Source: JBFXIE01 sp050176255 (GTDB taxonomy: Bacteria; Pseudomonadota; Gammaproteobacteria; Burkholderiales; Burkholderiaceae_C). From it: a DNA stretch of 51,158 nucleotides. A model generated the notes under the pieces. That model ran no database searches and was not told the origin of the DNA. It saw only the letters and a list, made by a program, of their open reading frames with translations. Of this stretch, positions 50,342 to 51,158 are shown one piece after another. The stretch lies in NCBI RefSeq assembly GCF_050176255.1, contig NZ_JBFXIE010000020.1; one strand, written 5' to 3'. Made by a program: the position numbers and the translations under genes. Within the stretch, counting starts at the first letter, position 1. The number at the start of each line of letters is the position of its first letter.

Positions 50342-51158
50342 AACGCGCTTCCATCACCCTGACCACGCTGTGCGCAGCGCTGCTGCTGGCGGGCTGCGCC
50401 AGCGTGGCGCCCGACGGACTGCGTGGCGACGTGCAAAGCCATGTGGCCTCCCGTCTGCCGCAAGGCGCGCAACTGGCGGCGGCTGGAGCGCAGGAACGCG
50501 TCGATGCCCAGGCCCGGGTGGCCGAATGGCTGCGCCAGCCCGTGGATGTGGACACGGCCGTGCGCGTGGCGCTACTGAACAACCCGGCCCTGCAGGCACG
50601 GCTGGCCGAGCTGGCCGCGCAGGATGCGCAGCGCGCCCAGGCGCTGACCCTGTTCAACCCCACGCTCACGCTGGGGCGCTTCACCAACGGGCATGAGCGC
50701 GAGATCGAGCGCCAGCTCAGCTTCGGCCTGGTCGATGTGATCACGCTGCCCTGGCGCACGCGCTGGCTGGGCTGGCAGATGGAGCAGGCCACGCTGGCCG
50801 CGGCGCAGGACGTGCTGCGCCTGGCGTCTGACACCCGCCGCGCCTGGCTGCGCGCCGTGGCCGCGCGGCAGGTGCTGGCGGCGCATGAACGCATGCACGA
50901 AGCCGCCGAAGCCGGGGGCGAGCTGGCGCGGCGCATGGTGCGGGTGGGCAACTTCAGCCGGCTGCAGCAGGCGCGCGAAATCGCCATCACGCAGGACGCC
51001 GCCGCCCAGCTGGCCCGCGCGCGGCTGAATGCCGCGCTGGAGCACGAGCAGCTGGCGCGCCTGATGGGCCTGTGGGGCACGCAGGCCGACTTTGCGCTGC
51101 CCGACACCCTGCCCGCACTGCCCGCGGCAGATGCGCTGCGCAGCGGCAATGACGCCGA
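50338..51158 (+). CDS. TolC-family outer-membrane efflux lipoprotein (partial)
   Basis: About 273 codons are present before the window ends. The protein has a lipoprotein signal (MKRASITLTTLCAALLLAGC with lipobox LAGC) and the outer-membrane factor pattern VRVALLNNPALQARLAELAA, AQALTLFNPTLTLGRF, then long helices including ARRMVRVGNFSRLQQAREIA and AALEHEQLARLMGLWG. Such proteins form the exit duct of CusCBA/CzcCBA-type metal pumps. It is coupled to the His-rich gene ahead of it. Partner RND genes, if any, lie beyond the window. Confidence 0.85.
   Translation, partial: MKRASITLTTLCAALLLAGCASVAPDGLRGDVQSHVASRLPQGAQLAAAGAQERVDAQARVAEWLRQPVDVDTAVRVALLNNPALQARLAELAAQDAQRAQALTLFNPTLTLGRFTNGHEREIERQLSFGLVDVITLPWRTRWLGWQMEQATLAAAQDVLRLASDTRRAWLRAVAARQVLAAHERMHEAAEAGGELARRMVRVGNFSRLQQAREIAITQDAAAQLARARLNAALEHEQLARLMGLWGTQADFALPDTLPALPAADALRSGNDA

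Noticed and set aside
48348..51149. Minus-strand open frame of 933 codons opposite cadA and the genes after it
   Set aside because: Ser/Arg/Cys-rich low-complexity translation and full overlap with well-supported plus-strand genes; it is a by-product of high GC at third positions.
1..51158. CRISPR arrays, tRNA and rRNA genes
   Set aside because: I saw no regularly spaced direct repeats of CRISPR type and no tRNA cloverleaf or rRNA text in the window on either strand; a covariance search would be needed to exclude small RNAs.

Overview
The window is GC-rich bacterial chromosome, most likely from a betaproteobacterium of the Comamonadaceae (Acidovorax-like). Two things suggest this: the rpsB-to-rnhB macro-operon with a TrmH-type methyltransferase at its end, and the abundance of Bug/TctC solute-receptor genes typical of Burkholderiales. 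The assignment is inference from gene content.

Region 1 (1-8253) is an accessory defence island. An IS3-family element ends at about position 129 and cuts into a type I restriction-modification operon read on the minus strand in the order hsdM, vbhA-like, fic, hsdS, winged-helix gene, nucleotidyltransferase gene, hsdR. All three hsd genes are broken: a TAA in hsdM, a TAG between the two specificity halves of hsdS, and in hsdR a frameshift at a run of nine C plus loss of the 3' half at the insertion sequence. The two embedded toxin-antitoxin-like pairs (VbhA/Fic and winged-helix/nucleotidyltransferase) look intact. A small HTH gene and a 450-base gene-free stretch full of inverted repeats follow.

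Region 2 (8254-24000) is a catabolic cluster. A LysR regulator stands next to ten closely packed minus-strand genes: MmgE/PrpD protein, AbrB-type membrane protein, SCP2-like protein, alpha/beta hydrolase, two 3-hydroxyisobutyrate-dehydrogenase-family enzymes, LivK-type binding protein, metallo-beta-lactamase-fold hydrolase, Bug receptor and aldehyde dehydrogenase. Diverging from it are an acyl-CoA dehydrogenase, a second Bug receptor and an ADP-forming acyl-CoA synthetase. Together they suggest uptake of a short, perhaps branched or hydroxylated carboxylic acid, CoA activation, dehydrogenation, hydrolysis, and oxidation through an aldehyde. The substrate is unknown. A decayed IS3 fragment closes the region.

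Region 3 (24061-39284) is the conserved minus-strand housekeeping block rpsB-tsf-pyrH-frr-uppS-cdsA-dxr-rseP-bamA-skp-lpxD-fabZ-lpxA-lpxB-rnhB-trmH, covering translation, UMP synthesis, isoprenoid and phospholipid precursors, outer-membrane assembly and lipid A.

Region 4 (39528-46825) holds an amidase, a DadA-like oxidoreductase, the bifunctional NAD(P)HX repair enzyme, a 57-residue membrane peptide, and an MlaE/MCE/lipoprotein lipid-transport set without an ATPase gene.

Region 5 (46935-51158) is a metal-resistance cluster: a CadR-like MerR regulator, a divergent P-type ATPase, two His-rich exported proteins and the start of a TolC-family efflux lipoprotein.

A degenerate repeat of about 55 bases, with core TAGCTGCTNGCGCTT, recurs in at least five places. 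Three of the copies lie inside the open reading frames of trmH, lpxB and dxr.
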